In this document: one piece after another, positions 9,575 to 19,500 of the stretch | Numbering within the stretch: position 1 is the first letter of the stretch | How the letters are laid out: the number at the start of each line of letters is the position of its first letter | Origin: Sinorhizobium kostiense | Lineage (GTDB): Bacteria > Pseudomonadota > Alphaproteobacteria > Rhizobiales > Rhizobiaceae | DNA length: 64,000 bases | Assembly: GCF_017874595.1 (NCBI RefSeq) | Contig: NZ_JAGILA010000010.1 | Span: 151,345-215,344, forward strand | Direction: 5' to 3' | Position numbers and translations under genes: made by a program | The notes under the pieces: generated by a model | Database searches by the model: none | Told to the model about the DNA's origin: nothing | Seen by the model: only the letters and a program-made list of their open reading frames with translations

Positions 9575-10271
9575 TCACAATTCGGTGTAACGGTATCCAG
9601 AACCACGAACAGTTTGAATGCAGTCCCCACTTTCCTCGCTTAGGTGCTTTAGTTTTTTCCGCAAGCGGCTGACATAAACATCAAGAGTCTTGTCATGGGG
9701 ATCGAATTGGCGAAAGAACACGTTCTTGTACAGGAAAGACTTTGAGCAAACTCGGTTTCTATTTTTGTAAAGCGCTTCAATAATCCGCGCTTCCGCATCC
9801 GTTATCCGCAGTTCACTCCCACTACATGCCATTACTCTTCTTTGGAGGTCGCAGATTACGTGACCCAAAGGGACCAAATCCCTTCGTTGCTGTACCGACC
9901 GTTCAGATCTTTGCGTCACGAGCCTCCTCATTCGGGCGTGCAATTCCCGAACATGTAACGGCTTCATGATGTAATCGTCTGCTCCGAGGTCAATTGCATC
10001 GGCACGACTGTCACCGTCCCCCGCCCCGGAAATTAGAATAAGCGGGACATTCGTGTTACAACGAATTGCTTGCAGTATTTCGATTCCGTTACCATCTGAC
10101 AGATTTACCTCAATAACTATCCCGTCAAAGTAGTCGATCTCAGTACTGTGTACGATGCGTGCAGCCTGCTTGTAGGTCGACAGAAACCGAAGGCGATCGG
10201 AGGCGACCGGCCCATGTTAGGCGAAATGTTTCGGCCATCAACGGGTCGTCTTCAATAACTAGTATATCCAT
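9575..10271 (-). pseudogene. Frameshifted OmpR/PhoB-type response regulator, TtsI-like
   Basis: Two frames together give one response regulator of about 231 aa. The start MDILVIEDDPLMAETFR (ATG at 10271) and the rest of the receiver (IVIEVNLSDGNGIEILQAIR, LILISGAGDGDSRADAIDLG, DDYIMKP) are separated by a frameshift near 10170-10200. The winged-helix DNA-binding domain (KTLDVYVSRLRKKLKHLSEE, GSGYRYTEL) is complete. The position expected for the phospho-accepting Asp is Glu (VIEVNL). From memory, such a substitution is reported for TtsI, the rhizobial type III secretion activator, so that is my best guess, but no homology search was possible. As written the protein would be truncated inside the receiver. 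Confidence 0.7.
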
Positions 10272-10519
10272 TGGGGCTAGGTTACCTGCGATCGATACTA
10301 GCTGCTGCGGGACGATGCCTCTCTCGCATTGGGCAACCTGCGAGTGGTAGTATCCCTTTTGAACCCGCCGTGGCGCTGAAGCCACTTTGTCTACAGACAC
10401 ATGTTCTCTGCACTCGACTGTGATGGCCGTAAAGTCGGCTCCCATCGAAGATGGTGCGATATCCCCCGATGTTATTCGCCACGCCCCCTCTTTCCCATAT
10501 TGTACAAACCGAAAGGCTG

Positions 10520-11916
10520 TCATGTCCCGATCGCCTCATAAGCGTCAGCGACCTGCCGGATAGACGCGACATAGGCGGCGGCTCTGTAGTCACCGAGTCT
10601 AGGTTGCTGTTCCATCAGGTCGGCAATGCGCGACTAGGTGCTGCGCATGACGTCTTCCAGACCGGAATGAACGAGGTTGATTTCGGCGCCGCCTTCGAGG
10701 AATTCGTCGCGCATGTCTGCGGGGAACTTCTTGCCTGTCATCCGCTCAAGGGCCGTAGCGATCATGTGGTTGCGCCGTTCCCGCCGCAGCCGCTCCATGA
10801 GCCCGAAGGGATGTGCGTCAGATTCTTCACCCACTCGAAGTAACTGACGATGACACCGCCGGCATTCACATAAAGATCGGGAAGAATGGTCACGCCGCGG
10901 GAGCGAAGGATCTTGTCCGCTTCGAAGGTGACAGGACCGTTAGCGGCTCCGCCGACGAGATGTGCCTTGATGCGCTCCGCGTTTTCAGCATGAATAGCAT
11001 TTTCCATCGCCGCTGGGATCAGAACGTTGCAGGGCTGTTCGACGCCATACCTATCGCCGGCAAAGGACTTGGCGCCCATGCTGCCTGTTCGGATCTGATG
11101 CTGTTTGAGCGCCTCAATGGAGAGACCTTCCGGATTGGCGACATACCCGTTACATTCAGCAAGAACGGTCACGCGTGCGCCATCCTCTTCGGACAAGAAC
11201 TTGGCGGCGTGATAGCCGACATTGCCGAACCGCTGTACAACGGTGGAGGCGCCTTTGAGATTGCGCCGGCCATCCAAGCTCGGCGTGCGGGTGTCCCGAA
11301 GGAAGCTCTGGTTGGCGAATTGAACGCCCCTGCCCGTCGCCTCCGTTCGCCCGGCGATCCCGCCTTTCGACAGCGGCTTACCGGTGGCACAAGCATGCGA
11401 ATTGATAACGTCGGTAGGATTGGCGCGGCGGAACTCGTCCATCGTCCAGGCCATTTCCCGCTCACCCGTGCCGATATCGGGAGCCGGCATGTTGACGCCT
11501 GGCCCGATCAGGCCGCGCTTGTTCAACTCCTGCGTAAAGCGGCGGGTGATGCGCTCGAGTTCCTGCGGGGTCCATTCTCGCGGGTCGATCTTGAGTGCCC
11601 CATTGGAGCCACCGAACGGCCCGTCAACAAGCGAGCATTTGAGGGTCATCCGCGCGGCAAGCGCCTCGACCTCATCTGCGTCAGCATTTGACGCATAGCG
11701 AACGCCCTTCACGGGTTCGCGGTGCTCGCTGTGTACCGATCGCCAGCCGATGAAGCTGTGCGTGCGCCCGCGCAGTCGAACACCGAAGCGGACCGCGTAG
11801 GTCGAGTTGCACTGGATGATCCGTTCTGCCACCCCCTCCGGCAGATCAAGGAACGACATGGCATGGCGGAAGTTTTGATCCACGCTTTCAAGGAAGCCAG
11901 CTGAATTCGTTTGCAT
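10520..11916 (-). pseudogene. Glutamate dehydrogenase (Glu/Leu/Phe/Val family), broken
   Basis: NAD(P)-dependent oxidative deamination of glutamate would be the ancestral role. The dimerisation domain (GVRYASNADADEVEALAARM, KCSLVDGPFGGSNGALKI), the PAPDIGTGEREMAWTMDEF segment and the Rossmann part with STVVQRFGNVGYHAAKFL are present. Near 10815 the frame is lost just after VSYFEWVKNLTHIP; the true C-terminus continues in another frame (FGLMERLRRERRNHMIATAL), meets an in-frame stop at 10631 (expected Tyr) and runs on to 10520. Two independent lesions at the C-terminus argue that the gene is dead. The start at 11916 is chosen because the region upstream does not resemble the family. Confidence 0.85.
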
Positions 11917-12124
11917 CACGCACCTGTAACCGCTTGAGGAGTGCTGCGTCGAGATGGTGTGTCTTGCCGGCCTGACTCCGACGCTGTGATGTTGCATTCA
12001 CGTCGTGCTTCCTCCTACGATTTCTGATGGACGCTGACCAACCCCCCGCTTGTGGGCGTTGATCGCATAGCTGTTCAATTCAAAAGGATCTGATGGGCGG
12101 CATTGCGAGCGAGCAGCGCGTAAA

Positions 12125-12562
12125 TCAGCGTGAACAATCGACGCGCTCAATGTGGACTTTGGCGGAGAGACGCTCTCTGAGTAGCTCGGCAGCCTCATCG
12201 TGAATGCCACGTCGCCCCATGTCGATCGCCTGCAGTCGCTCGGGTCGGGAGCGGCACATGGCCTCGTAGTAGCTTTCGCAAATTCGGGTGTACTCCTTGA
12301 GCAGCCTTCGGAAAGGCGCGAGCGAAAGATAGTGGCTGACGACATGCACTCCCTTATCGTCGGCGATATGAAATGCCAACCGGCCGGCGGCCATCGAGAT
12401 CTTGAGGCGATACGGGCCGCCGTCATGGCCCGCGGGCTCGAAGGTACTCGTCTCGAGGAGGTCGAGAACCGCTAGCGCCTGTTCGCGCTCAACTCGTTGG
12501 TCGCGGGTTTTGAACGAGCAGTCGAGCGCGACATCGCAGAGACGGAACTCGGCGCGGCTCAT
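12125..12562 (-). CDS. UPF0262 family protein with frameshifted C-terminus
   Basis: A small conserved alphaproteobacterial protein of unknown function. Family landmarks are [10 protein letters not shown] at the start, [27 protein letters not shown] and [17 protein letters not shown]. The open frame ends at 12125 after [11 protein letters not shown], but the normal tail ([20 protein letters not shown]) is legible in another frame down to 12075. A 1-nt indel near 12147 has therefore replaced the last ~20 residues. GAGGGG precedes the ATG at 12562. Whether the product is functional is unclear. A second, more degraded copy lies at 42120-42310. Confidence 0.75.
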   Translation of the reverse strand: MSRAEFRLCDVALDCSFKTRDQRVEREQALAVLDLLETSTFEPAGHDGGPYRLKISMAAGRLAFHIADDKGVHVVSHYLSLAPFRRLLKEYTRICESYYEAMCRSRPERLQAIDMGRRGIHDEAAELLRERLSAKVHIERVDCSR

Positions 12563-12572
12563 GGCACACCCC

Positions 12573-13084
12573 TCAAATGGCTTCCACGTACATTGCGATG
12601 CCCACGGCGGTGATCCCCATGTGGCGCCCGTCCAGGCCATCCTTGATCATCGTGTCGATCATCTTCTTCGTGTCGCCCATCTTGGTGCCGTTGCGCCGGT
12701 GGGCGCAGTGCGGCGCCATGGACATGGACTCCTGACCGCCGGCGACGATGATCTTCGCATCGCCAGTGACGATCTGCTGCAGGCCGAGCGCGACGGCCCG
12801 CAGGCCAAAGCCGCGGAGCTGGTTGACGTCCGAGGCAGTCGCTTCTTGCTGGATGCCGGCCTTCATCGCCGGCTGGCGCGCCGGGTTCTGGCCCTCACGG
12901 GCCGCGCCAGAGCCTGGCCCAGGATAACCTCGTCGACTTCTCTTGCATCGATACTGGCGCGATCAAGCACGCCCTTGACGACCGCAGCACCGAGTTCATG
13001 CGCCTGCGTGTTGGCGAAAGCACCGTTGAAGGTACCAACCGTGGTACGCGCGGCGCTGGCAATAACGATGGATGGGGTGCTCAT
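12573..13084 (-). pseudogene. Acetyl-CoA acetyltransferase (thiolase), truncated
   Basis: The N-terminus (MSTPSIVIASAARTTVGTFN, AHELGAAVVKGVLDRA, DEVILGQ) is typical of PhaA/AtoB thiolases. After a frameshift near 12900 the protein resumes in another frame with QQIVTGDAKIIVAGGQESMS and MAPHCAHRRNG. It then breaks off at about 12600, immediately before the UPF0262 gene. The catalytic C-terminal half (His and second Cys) is missing and the nucleophile segment reads GFGLRAVALG where families have CGSG. It cannot be an active thiolase. It lies 3' of the CoA-transferase genes, consistent with a former acetoacetate or polyhydroxybutyrate utilisation operon. Confidence 0.85.
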
Positions 13085-13139
13085 GGCTCCTCCGCTGTTT
13101 GATGATCCGGTCGCCGATTTCCGTCCGACAAGCTCCGGA

Positions 13140-13760
13140 TCAGTTGATGACCGTAGCGTCTGTCGCCGCACGCAGCTCGCTATCCGTCACGCCATCCGCG
13201 AGTTCCACGAGCTTCAGACCTCCGTCGGCGACGTCGAGAACGCCAAGGTTGGTGATGATCCGGTCAACAACGCCTTTGCCGTTAAGCGGAAGGGTACAGG
13301 TCTTCAGCACCTTGGATTCGCCCGCCTTGTTGGTGTGGTCCATGACGACGACGACGCGCTTGACACCTGCAACCAGATCCACGGCGCCGCCCATGCCCTC
13401 GACAAGCTTGCCAGGGTTGGCGAGGTCACCGTTCTCAGCGACTTCCATGGCGCCGAGGATCGCTAAGGCGATCTTTCCGCCGCGGATCATCGCGAAGCTC
13501 TGCGCCGAGTCGAACAAGGCCGAATGCGGCAGTGCCGTCACCGTCTGCTTGCCGGCATTGATCAGATCGGCGTCAATCTTGTCTTCAGTCGGAAACGGAC
13601 CGATGCCAAGCAGGCCGTTCTCCGACTGCAGCGTCACATGGACGCCCTCCGGAATGTAATCGGCGACCAGCGTCGGGATGCCGATGCCGAGATTGACGTA
13701 GGTGCCGTCTTGTAGTTCTCGGGCAGCCCGTGCTGCCATCTGGTTCCTGTCCCAGACCAT
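13140..13760 (-). CDS. scoB: 3-oxoacid CoA-transferase subunit B
   Basis: Beta subunit of succinyl-CoA:3-ketoacid CoA-transferase (AtoA/ScoB type), which moves CoA between succinyl-CoA and acetoacetate. It opens [20 protein letters not shown] with [13 protein letters not shown], and the catalytic Glu lies in [11 protein letters not shown]. The C-terminal half ([38 protein letters not shown]) is complete. At 206 aa it has family length. Its alpha-subunit gene immediately upstream is broken, so the enzyme would need a partner encoded elsewhere. This is the only intact gene of the 9.5-14.4 kb block. Confidence 0.9.
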   Translation of the reverse strand: MVWDRNQMAARAARELQDGTYVNLGIGIPTLVADYIPEGVHVTLQSENGLLGIGPFPTEDKIDADLINAGKQTVTALPHSALFDSAQSFAMIRGGKIALAILGAMEVAENGDLANPGKLVEGMGGAVDLVAGVKRVVVVMDHTNKAGESKVLKTCTLPLNGKGVVDRIITNLGVLDVADGGLKLVELADGVTDSELRAATDATVIN

Positions 13761-13775
13761 CTTGTCTCCCTGCCT

Positions 13776-14425
13776 TCAAGCCGCCGCACGCGTCGTGCGC
13801 TGTTCGATGCGTTTCTCGTGCTCGCCCTGGATCAGGTGGATCTGGTCGGGATCGAGGCTGCCGGCCGGCATGATCTCCTCCACCTCCGCGACTCAGATCT
13901 TTCCGCAGGTGGCGGCCGGCGGGTTGAGTTGCGGGCCGTCTTACGGAAGACGAGATTACCGGAAGTGTCGGCCTTCCAGGCCTTGACGAGCGAGAGGTCA
14001 GCGACGATGCCGGTCTCGAGCATGTATATCTCGCCGTTGAAGGTCTTGTGCTCCTTGCCCTCGGCAACCACTGTGCCCACGCCTGTCTTCGTATAGAAGC
14101 CGGCGATTCCGGCGCCCCGCCCGCATGCGCTCGGCGAGCGTTCCTTGCGGGTTGAATTCGAGTTCCAGTTCGCCACTCAGATATTGCCGCATGAATTCCG
14201 CCTTGTCGCCGACATAGGATGAGATCTTTGATCTGCTTCGTCTTCAGCAGCACGCCGAGACCGAAGTCATCGACGCCGCAATTGTTTGAGTCAATCGTCA
14301 GGTCCTTGGTTCCGGCCTCACGGATTGCATCGATCAAGAGCTCCGGGATGCCGCAAAGGCCAAAGCCTCCCCCAGCGATGAACATGCCGTTAAGAAGCAA
14401 TCCATCCAGCGCTTGAGCTGCATCA
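13776..14425 (-). pseudogene. 3-oxoacid CoA-transferase subunit A, multiple frameshifts
   Basis: Pieces of ScoA/AtoD are readable in three frames: [97 protein letters not shown], and a final [17 protein letters not shown] running to a stop at 13776. At least three frame changes are needed, and no clear start codon is in frame with the first piece. It directly precedes the intact beta-subunit gene, the standard gene order. Confidence 0.88.
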
Positions 14426-14615
14426 TTAAAAAACTCTCCTCATCTACTCCCCTCGGCAGAACCCGTTAATCACGTCTACTTCGCCGGATAGCTTATATAC
14501 GTCGGTGATTTTCGGGTAACTTCAACATTATCTCAAAAAATCCAGCAGGATTGTTGTGAATATCCTGCAACAACGATCAATTTGTTGAGCTGGTATACTA
14601 GGCGAAGGCCGGTTT

Positions 14616-15974
14616 TCATTGTAAGAGATCCACGTTGATTGGGCTGCCGCTCTTGGAGAGAGCAGCGTCCAAAGCGTCGCCCAGCCGCTCAACGATGGTG
14701 TCCACCTGGCCGGCATTGACTGTGAATGGCGGCGCAAGCAGTACATGATCGCCTCGAGCTCCGTCGATCGTGCCTCCCATCGGATAAACCATCAGACCAC
14801 GTGCCAATGCTTCTCGCTTGACGACAGCATTCAGTTTTTGTGCCGGGTCAAAGGGGGCTTTATTTGAGCGCTCGGCAACGATCTCAATGGCGCGGAAGAG
14901 GCCGCGTCCACGGACGTCACCAACATGATTATGGCTGTCAAACCGCTCCCGAAGCCGGCGGTTCAGCAGTTCGCCCATCCGCATCACGTTATCAAGAAGG
15001 CGCTCCTCGCGTATGACGTTCTGTACTGCAAGGGCGGCCGCGGCTGCCATAGGATGTCCCATATACGTATGGCCGTGCTGAAAAAATCCTGATCCGGAGG
15101 AAAAGGCGTTGTAGATGTGACGTCCGAACAGAACGGCACCGATTGGCTGATACCCTCCGCCAAGTCCTTTCGCGACTGACATAATGTCAGGCACAATGCC
15201 TTCTTGTTCAAAAGCGTGCAGAGTTCCCGTGCGGCCCATGCCGCACATAACCTCATCGAGGATTAGGAGAACGCCGTAGCGGTCGCAGATCTCGCGGACC
15301 TTCCTGAAATACCCTTTCACCGGCGGCACTGCCCCGGCCGTTGCACCAACGACGGTTTCGGCGACGAATGCGATCACTCCGTGCGGGCCGAGCTCAAGAA
15401 TTTTGGCTTCAAGTTCATAGGCAACGCGGTCACCATACTCAAGCTCACTCTCTGCATCCGAGCGATCCCGATATGCATAGCATGGCGCAATGTGGTGCGT
15501 CTCGATCAGGAGCGGCTTAAATTTGGCGCGGCGCCATTCATTGCCCCCAACGGCAAGCGCCCCCAAAGTATTGCCGTGGTAACTTTGACGTCGCGCAATA
15601 ACATGCCTCCGGCGGCTTTCGCCCCTTTCCACAAAATATTGGCGCGCCATTTTCAACGCCGCCTCTATTGCTTCCGAGCCTCCGCTGACGAAATAGACGT
15701 AGTCGATCCCATCAGGCGAGTCGGCGACAAGCCGATCCGCGAGGCGCTCAGCAACCTCCGTCGTAAAAAAGCCCGTGTGCGCATAAGCGAGCTTATCGAG
15801 TTGAGCGTGCAATGCGGCGAGCACATCCGGATGACCGTGGCCAATGCATGACACAGCGGCACCCCCCGATGCGTCAATGTAAGCCTTCCCATCAGCGTCA
15901 AATAACTCAATCCCACGACCTCCAACAGCTATTGGTAGTTTTGCATAGATCGAGCGGTGTAAAATCTTGCTCAT
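14616..15974 (-). CDS. Class III (omega) aminotransferase, PLP-dependent
   Basis: A complete 452-residue fold-type I aminotransferase of the aspartate-aminotransferase-like class III group. The cofactor-phosphate loop is near VSGGSEAIEAALKMARQYF. The Asp that contacts the PLP ring is in LLILDEVMCGMGRTG. The PLP-binding Lys lies in SVAKGLGGGYQPIGA. Class III enzymes act on omega-amino groups or on amino acids such as beta-alanine, GABA, 2,4-diaminobutyrate or taurine; the substrate here is unknown. It is transcribed divergently from a BKACE gene with a 390-bp intergenic region containing a palindrome, so shared control by the nearby RpiR protein is possible. About 180 bp downstream is without features. 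Confidence 0.9.
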   Translation of the reverse strand: MSKILHRSIYAKLPIAVGGRGIELFDADGKAYIDASGGAAVSCIGHGHPDVLAALHAQLDKLAYAHTGFFTTEVAERLADRLVADSPDGIDYVYFVSGGSEAIEAALKMARQYFVERGESRRRHVIARRQSYHGNTLGALAVGGNEWRRAKFKPLLIETHHIAPCYAYRDRSDAESELEYGDRVAYELEAKILELGPHGVIAFVAETVVGATAGAVPPVKGYFRKVREICDRYGVLLILDEVMCGMGRTGTLHAFEQEGIVPDIMSVAKGLGGGYQPIGAVLFGRHIYNAFSSGSGFFQHGHTYMGHPMAAAAALAVQNVIREERLLDNVMRMGELLNRRLRERFDSHNHVGDVRGRGLFRAIEIVAERSNKAPFDPAQKLNAVVKREALARGLMVYPMGGTIDGARGDHVLLAPPFTVNAGQVDTIVERLGDALDAALSKSGSPINVDLLQ

Positions 15975-16265
15975 GATAGTCTCGTAACAAGCGCGGAGTT
16001 TGGATCAAGGGCCAAGCCCCTCCTAAGAGGACAATAACAAAATTGGCCCGCTTTGCAACATATGTTTCACTCTATGGCTACGTGAATCGCGTGGTTCTAA
16101 CGGCCAGGCCGTCTAGTGCTGTTGGTGGATCACGATTTCATCTGGAAAGCTCCGGCTCGGTAGTATCTCTGATGATCGCCGGCTCGGTACGCGCCTAGGG
16201 CTCAGAGTAGTTACCGAAAGGCAGCACCGCTCCGGAAAGTCCAGGCGCTTCGAATGAACGATTAT

Positions 16266-16289
16266 TGCTACAGTGCACTAAATGTAGCA
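16266..16289. promoter_or_regulatory. Candidate operator: inverted repeat TGCTACA-N10-TGTAGCA
   Basis: A perfect 7-bp inverted repeat with a 10-bp spacer lies 78 bp upstream of the BKACE start codon, in the intergenic region shared with the divergent aminotransferase. Arm length and spacing fit a dimeric repressor site. The RpiR-type regulator encoded 1.2 kb downstream is the natural candidate to bind it, but this is inference. Confidence 0.4.
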
Positions 16290-16367
16290 TCTTTGGCGAT
16301 CATAGTGGCCGAAGCGCATGCAATCAGTGGGGTTGCGTGGATAGGGTTTTGCGGGAGTTGAGAGCTG

Positions 16368-17216
16368 ATGCAACAGAGGGGCAGAGATGAGGATTGCAAT
16401 TGCGCGACAACGATTTCGGTCGCACCTAACGGTGGGAGGCTAACTAAAGCTGATCACCTATCTTTGCCGCTTGGGCCGGCTGAACTAGCGCGAACTGCGC
16501 GAGATTGTCTCGATGCAGGAGCGTCCCTTATTCACGTTCACGTGCGTGATCGAGGGGGCCGGCATCTTCTAGACGCCTCCTCGTATCGAGAGGTCATTGA
16601 TGCTATACGCGGGGAGGTTGGCCATGACATGGTTATCCAGATCACAAGCGAGTCGCTCGGTTGCTACCGTCCTCAGGAACAGATTGCGGTGGTAAAGGAA
16701 ACTCGGCCAGAGGCCGTATCGCTTGCGCTGCGCGAATTCGTTCCAACAGAGGCACACGAAACCGAGTTTTCGTCGTTCCTGTCTTGGCTCAAGGTTGAGG
16801 CAATCGTACCGCAGATAATACTATACGACGCGGAAGAGGCGTTTCGCTTGGCCGAATATTGCCGCCGCGGCCTCGTTCCGTGGAGCCAAGTTCCAGTTCT
16901 TTTTGTGCTTGGACGTTACTCTGCCGTGCAAAAATCAAATCCTGTAGACTTATTGCCCTTCATCAATGGACCCATGTCCCATTTCGCTCATTGGAGCGTT
17001 TGCGCTTTTGGTGCGCGCGAAGCTGCATGCGTTACTGCTGCGGCTCTTCTGGGCGGCCATGTTCGGGTCGGCTTTGAGAATAATCGTCAGTTGCCGGGTG
17101 GCGAATTTGCCAAATCCAACGCCGAATTGGTGGCAGGTGTATCGAAGATACTAATGGAGCTGGGCCTGCGCCGAGCCAACGCCGACGAGTTGCGCCGCGC
17201 TTGGCAACTCGGTTGA
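16368..17216 (+). CDS. BKACE / DUF849 beta-keto acid cleavage enzyme
   Basis: Member of the family founded on 3-keto-5-aminohexanoate cleavage enzyme (Kce), TIM-barrel enzymes that condense a beta-keto acid with acetyl-CoA to give acetoacetate and a new CoA ester. Visible landmarks are SVAPNGGRLTKADHLSLPL, the zinc-binding motif SLIHVHVRDRGGRH, MVIQITSESLG and VRVGFENNRQLPGGEFAKSN near the C-terminus. At 282 aa it is family length. The start is uncertain: the first 12 residues are atypical and the ribosome site is weak. The substrate side chain varies widely in this family and cannot be assigned. CoA-transferase and thiolase genes 2.6 kb away would handle the acetoacetate product, although they are mostly broken here. 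Confidence 0.85.
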   Translation: MQQRGRDEDCNCATTISVAPNGGRLTKADHLSLPLGPAELARTARDCLDAGASLIHVHVRDRGGRHLLDASSYREVIDAIRGEVGHDMVIQITSESLGCYRPQEQIAVVKETRPEAVSLALREFVPTEAHETEFSSFLSWLKVEAIVPQIILYDAEEAFRLAEYCRRGLVPWSQVPVLFVLGRYSAVQKSNPVDLLPFINGPMSHFAHWSVCAFGAREAACVTAAALLGGHVRVGFENNRQLPGGEFAKSNAELVAGVSKILMELGLRRANADELRRAWQLG

Positions 17217-17443
17217 ATATTCCTGGATATCGCCCCAAAGTTTGCTCAGCGGCAGGTCAAAGGTTGAATCTGTCGCCGAGCGTCCGGTCAACTTGAAAAG
17301 TGATAGTGGGCGGGAGGCAAATCTTTAATTTGATGGGCCTGAGGCTCACCGGACGACCAACGTAAAGCGCCAGAGATGTGCAGTCTGCTCACGATGTAAC
17401 ATCTGTTGCATATGCTCCAAGAATGCACTACGTACTCATTATG

Positions 17444-18388
17444 GCTGATGGACCTTTTTCTGAGCGACTCATTCAGAGCTTCGACAAGATGTCGGAGCAA
17501 TTTCAACTGGCGGCGCGTTACATAATCGATCAACCCCATGACGTCGCGCTGCTGTCCATGCGTGACCAAGCGCGACTCGCCGGGGTTCAACCGGCCACCA
17601 TGATTCGGCTTGCAAAACATCTCGGCCTTTCAGGTTACGATGAGCTGCGCCAAATATATGCCGAGGCTGTGCGCAGTGGGGATGTTGGATTTGCTGGGAA
17701 GGCCGACGCACAGGCGATCAACCAGAAACGCAAAGGAGACCACGGTCTTGCTCGGGAAATTCTTCGAGCGCAAGCGGCAGAAATCGGCCACTTGGCGGAC
17801 TCGCCACAACTGGATGCAATGGTGTCGATCGCAACACGCCTTGCGACTGCGCGTCACGTCTTTTCCATTGGCTTGAGGTCGAGCCATACAGTAGCATGGC
17901 ATCTGCACTATATATTGTCCATGATCGGGAAGACATCGGTGCTGCTCGACGCGATCGGCGGAACTGGTCCGGATATGTTGGCCCGCGCCCACAGCGACGA
18001 CGTGCTCGTTGCGGCAAGTGTATTTCCCTATACTCGGGTCACTGTTGAGATCGCTGAGTACGCGCACCGCCACGGGATTCCAGTTGTCGCTATTACCGAC
18101 AGTGAGGTCGCTCCGCTCACCCGCTTTGCTGATGACTTTGTCCTTGTTCAGACAAAAAGCCCCTCATTTTTCCACACGATGGCGCCGGCATTCGCGGTAG
18201 CCGAAGTGCTCGGCGCGCTTATCGCCGGTCGGAACGCGGACGCCGCTCGTGAGGCCCTTCTCCGGTTTGATGCTCATCTTTCGGATCTCAATGCACACTT
18301 GCAATCAAAGCCGTCTCGCAAAGTCGGCTCGTCCCCGCCAGCTGCGCCTACAAAGCGGAATGCAAATGGCAAAGGGTGCAAGAAATAA
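17444..18388 (+). CDS. RpiR/MurR-family transcriptional regulator (HTH + SIS)
   Basis: An N-terminal HTH_6 domain (VALLSMRDQARLAGVQPATM, IRLAKHLGLSGYDELRQIY) is followed by a SIS sugar-phosphate-isomerase-type effector domain (ARHVFSIGLRSSHTVAWHL, DDVLVAASVFPYTRVTVEIA, GIPVVAITDSEVAPL). The protein is about 314 aa, with a Lys/Pro-rich tail (residues from ~295) that is longer than usual. I start at ATG 17444 by comparison with the paralogue at 33890-34777; GTG 17378 and ATG 17423 are alternatives. It probably controls the adjacent BKACE/aminotransferase pair. The effector is unknown; rhizobial relatives of this subgroup need not bind sugars. Confidence 0.88.
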   Translation, partial: ADGPFSERLIQSFDKMSEQFQLAARYIIDQPHDVALLSMRDQARLAGVQPATMIRLAKHLGLSGYDELRQIYAEAVRSGDVGFAGKADAQAINQKRKGDHGLAREILRAQAAEIGHLADSPQLDAMVSIATRLATARHVFSIGLRSSHTVAWHLHYILSMIGKTSVLLDAIGGTGPDMLARAHSDDVLVAASVFPYTRVTVEIAEYAHRHGIPVVAITDSEVAPLTRFADDFVLVQTKSPSFFHTMAPAFAVAEVLGALIAGRNADAAREALLRFDAHLSDLNAHLQSKPSRKVGSSPPAAPTKRNANGKGCKK

Positions 18389-18764
18389 CCACTGATCTGA
18401 TGCGTGACCTTTCCGAGTAACGTGATGAAGCCCTTTACTTAAATGGCCCAGAAATCCCGCGGTCTACCGTCACAGTACTCTCTGCTTCTGATTGAACCGT
18501 ACAGCGGAAAATCTGTGAGATTCGGCGCGGGAACCGTTCTGCAGCTGCAGATCCCGATAGTAGTGAACATTCGCGCAGATGTGCGCGCCGCCGCCATGGT
18601 CACCACCAATCACCAATAAAGAACTTGCGCCTTAGAGCGCGGATTGGATTCCGGAATCGAATGATTGAACTAAGCCGCTAGTCGCGGCAATTGGGCGAGC
18701 TTTGATGAGAGCCTCCTGACTGAGAGGATGAGGGGGCTTCCCCACCTTTCGGTCAGGAGGTCCA
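18389..18764. other. Intergenic, no recognisable gene
   Basis: No family is recognisable in either direction. The sequence lies between an intact regulator and a recombinase remnant and probably includes the outer part of that mobile element. Confidence 0.4.
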
Positions 18765-19500
18765 ATGGGCGACATCAGCCCTCTTCGCCGCCGGATGATC
18801 GAGGAGATGACGGTCCGCAATCTCTCTCCGGCAACCAACGATCCTATATCAACGCTGTGCGGAGGTTCAGCCGCTATTTCGGCCGATCGCCCGATCGGTT
18901 TGATCTTGACGATGTTCACAGCTTCTAGGTTCACCTTGTCTCAACGGGGATATCCTGGACGGCGTTGAAATCAGAACGTCTGCGCTCTTCAGTTCTTCTA
19001 CCGCGTGACGCTCGGTCAGAACGAGATCCCGGAGCGGATCCCCTACGCACCCGCCACTTAAGGCCTATGCTGCCGGCGTCAGGGTTGGAGAAGTCTGCGG
19101 GAGGATATCGACAGTTCCCGGATGGTGATCCATGTCCACCATGGCAATGGCGGCAAAGCCCGGTACGTCATGCTATTCGCAGAACTGCTCGGGATCCTGC
19201 GCAGCTAGTGGTGGCGTCTGGCGCGGCCATGGACATTCCTCTTTCCAGGGCGTGATCCTGACAAGCCGATCGAACCGACAGTGTTGAATTCCGCCTGTCG
19301 GTCAGCGGTTGCCGCGACGGTCTTTCAAAGCGCCACCATGCATACGTTGCGGCATTCCTTCGCCACCCACCTGCTGGAGAATGGCAGCAATATCCGGATC
19401 ATCCAAATCCTGCTCACGCTCATCTGTCGAGCACGGGCACACATACTCAAGTTTCCAGCAGGACGATCCGCTCCACGGCAAGTCCGCTTGACCGGTTGCG
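18765..19500 (+). pseudogene. Tyrosine recombinase (IS91-associated XerC/D-like), frameshifted
   Basis: Pieces in several frames assemble into one recombinase: PLRRRMIEEMTVRNLSPATN, RSYINAVRRFSRYFGRSPDR, a middle segment with the frame lost near 18900-19260, then the catalytic C-terminus [20 protein letters not shown] with the conserved H-x-L-R-H box, and a degraded final Tyr region ([13 protein letters not shown]). At least four frame changes are needed. Recombinases of this type are commonly found just upstream of IS91-family transposases in rhizobia, and an IS91 fragment does follow. Confidence 0.85.
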
